DNA of 5,409 bases from Candidatus Thiosymbion ectosymbiont of Robbea hypermnestra (GTDB lineage Bacteria; Pseudomonadota; Gammaproteobacteria; Chromatiales; Chromatiaceae): NCBI GenBank assembly GCA_020443945.1, contig JAIZWN010000135.1, positions 1-5,409 of the forward strand, read 5' to 3'. Both the position numbers and the translations under genes were made by a program. Shown here piece after piece: positions 5,274 to 5,409 of the stretch (positions are counted from its first letter, which is position 1; the number at the start of each line of letters is the position of its first letter). The notes under the pieces were generated by a model. It was given only the letters and a program-made list of their open reading frames with translations. It was not told the origin of the DNA and did not search any database.

Positions 5274-5278
5274 CTTCC
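5274..5278 (-). promoter_or_regulatory. Ribosome-binding site deciding the L,D-transpeptidase start
   Basis: GGAAG on the minus strand, 7 nt upstream of the ATG at 5264-5266. It supports this start over the ATG at 5321-5323, which would add 19 Gly-rich residues ahead of the signal peptide. Confidence 0.6.
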
Positions 5279-5329
5279 AATTCCGCCGCCATACCGGTCG
5301 CCCGTACCCACCGACGGCGTCACACCTCG

Positions 5330-5358
5330 GTACTAGTGCCCCATTTCACCTTATTTTT
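5330..5358 (+). repeat. Dispersed intergenic repeat, copy 3
   Basis: This plus-strand stretch, GTACTAGTGCCCC through CACCTTATTTTT, is 28/29 identical to the inverted copy at 49-77 and shares 24 of 25 core bases with 3982-4006. GGTACTAGTGCC at its inner end is a near-palindrome centred on ACTAGT. It lies 63 nt upstream of the transpeptidase start. The remaining 50 bases to the window edge (5359-5409) hold no gene that I can support. Confidence 0.8.
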
Positions 5359-5409
5359 CACCCTCAGAGCCCTCCCAACCGCGCCCAGGCGAGAGGAGAG
5401 CACCGAGCG

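Noticed and set aside
5267..5323. Longer start for the L,D-transpeptidase
   Set aside because: No well-placed ribosome-binding site, and the extra Gly-rich residues would precede the signal peptide.
49..5358. Complete transposon bounded by the inverted repeats
   Set aside because: The interior holds ordinary housekeeping genes with no transposase or integrase, a third copy lies inside, and no target-site duplication is seen outside the ends.
5392..5409. AGAGGAGAG at the right edge as the ribosome-binding site of a plus-strand gene
   Set aside because: No start codon is within the window, so a gene cannot be supported; it may begin just beyond the edge.

Overview
The window reads as a high-GC gammaproteobacterial chromosome segment concerned with the cell envelope and diaminopimelate (DAP). 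The best taxonomic clue is the gene order lptM-lysA-dapF, a characteristic gammaproteobacterial arrangement (yifL-dapF neighbourhood in enterics), together with an Lpp/OprI-type lipoprotein and an ErfK/YbiS-type L,D-transpeptidase. I cannot name a genus. I see no mobile element, CRISPR array, tRNA or rRNA.

Layout. Positions 1-178 are non-coding: they hold one copy of a short dispersed repeat (49-77), an AT-rich patch and a hairpin just after the dapF stop. Then comes a tight minus-strand operon, read from right to left: lptM (2980-3159), lysA (1725-2975), a class I SAM-dependent methyltransferase of unknown substrate (1043-1720) and dapF (179-1024), with gaps of 4, 4 and 18 nt. A perfect 12-bp hairpin sits 15 nt upstream of the lptM start. 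Further upstream on the same strand is a UbiC-like chorismate lyase family gene (3287-3880). From about 3881 to 4096 lies a divergent regulatory region with a palindrome, a second repeat copy and an extended -10 promoter. It drives a 67-residue alanine-zipper lipoprotein on the plus strand (4097-4300). That gene converges, with 6 nt between stop codons, on an L,D-transpeptidase on the minus strand (4307-5266). Upstream of the transpeptidase lies a third repeat copy (5330-5358), followed by non-coding sequence to the window edge.

How the genes fit together. DapF makes meso-DAP, the residue that L,D-transpeptidases of the Lpp-anchoring class use as acceptor. LysA consumes meso-DAP to make lysine. 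The small lipoprotein ends in a lysine, like Lpp, and sits next to a YkuD transpeptidase, so the pair looks like a substrate and its anchoring enzyme. LptM assists maturation of the LPS translocon. The chorismate lyase-like gene probably feeds 4-hydroxybenzoate to quinone or aromatic products and is the least obviously related member.

Most unusual points: a 25-29 bp near-identical sequence present three times in intergenic DNA only, with copies near both ends of the window in inverted orientation; adjacent cysteines in the predicted zipper of the Lpp-like lipoprotein; a strong plus-strand terminator lying inside the transpeptidase coding region; and a terminator-like hairpin directly in front of the lptM-lysA-dapF operon.
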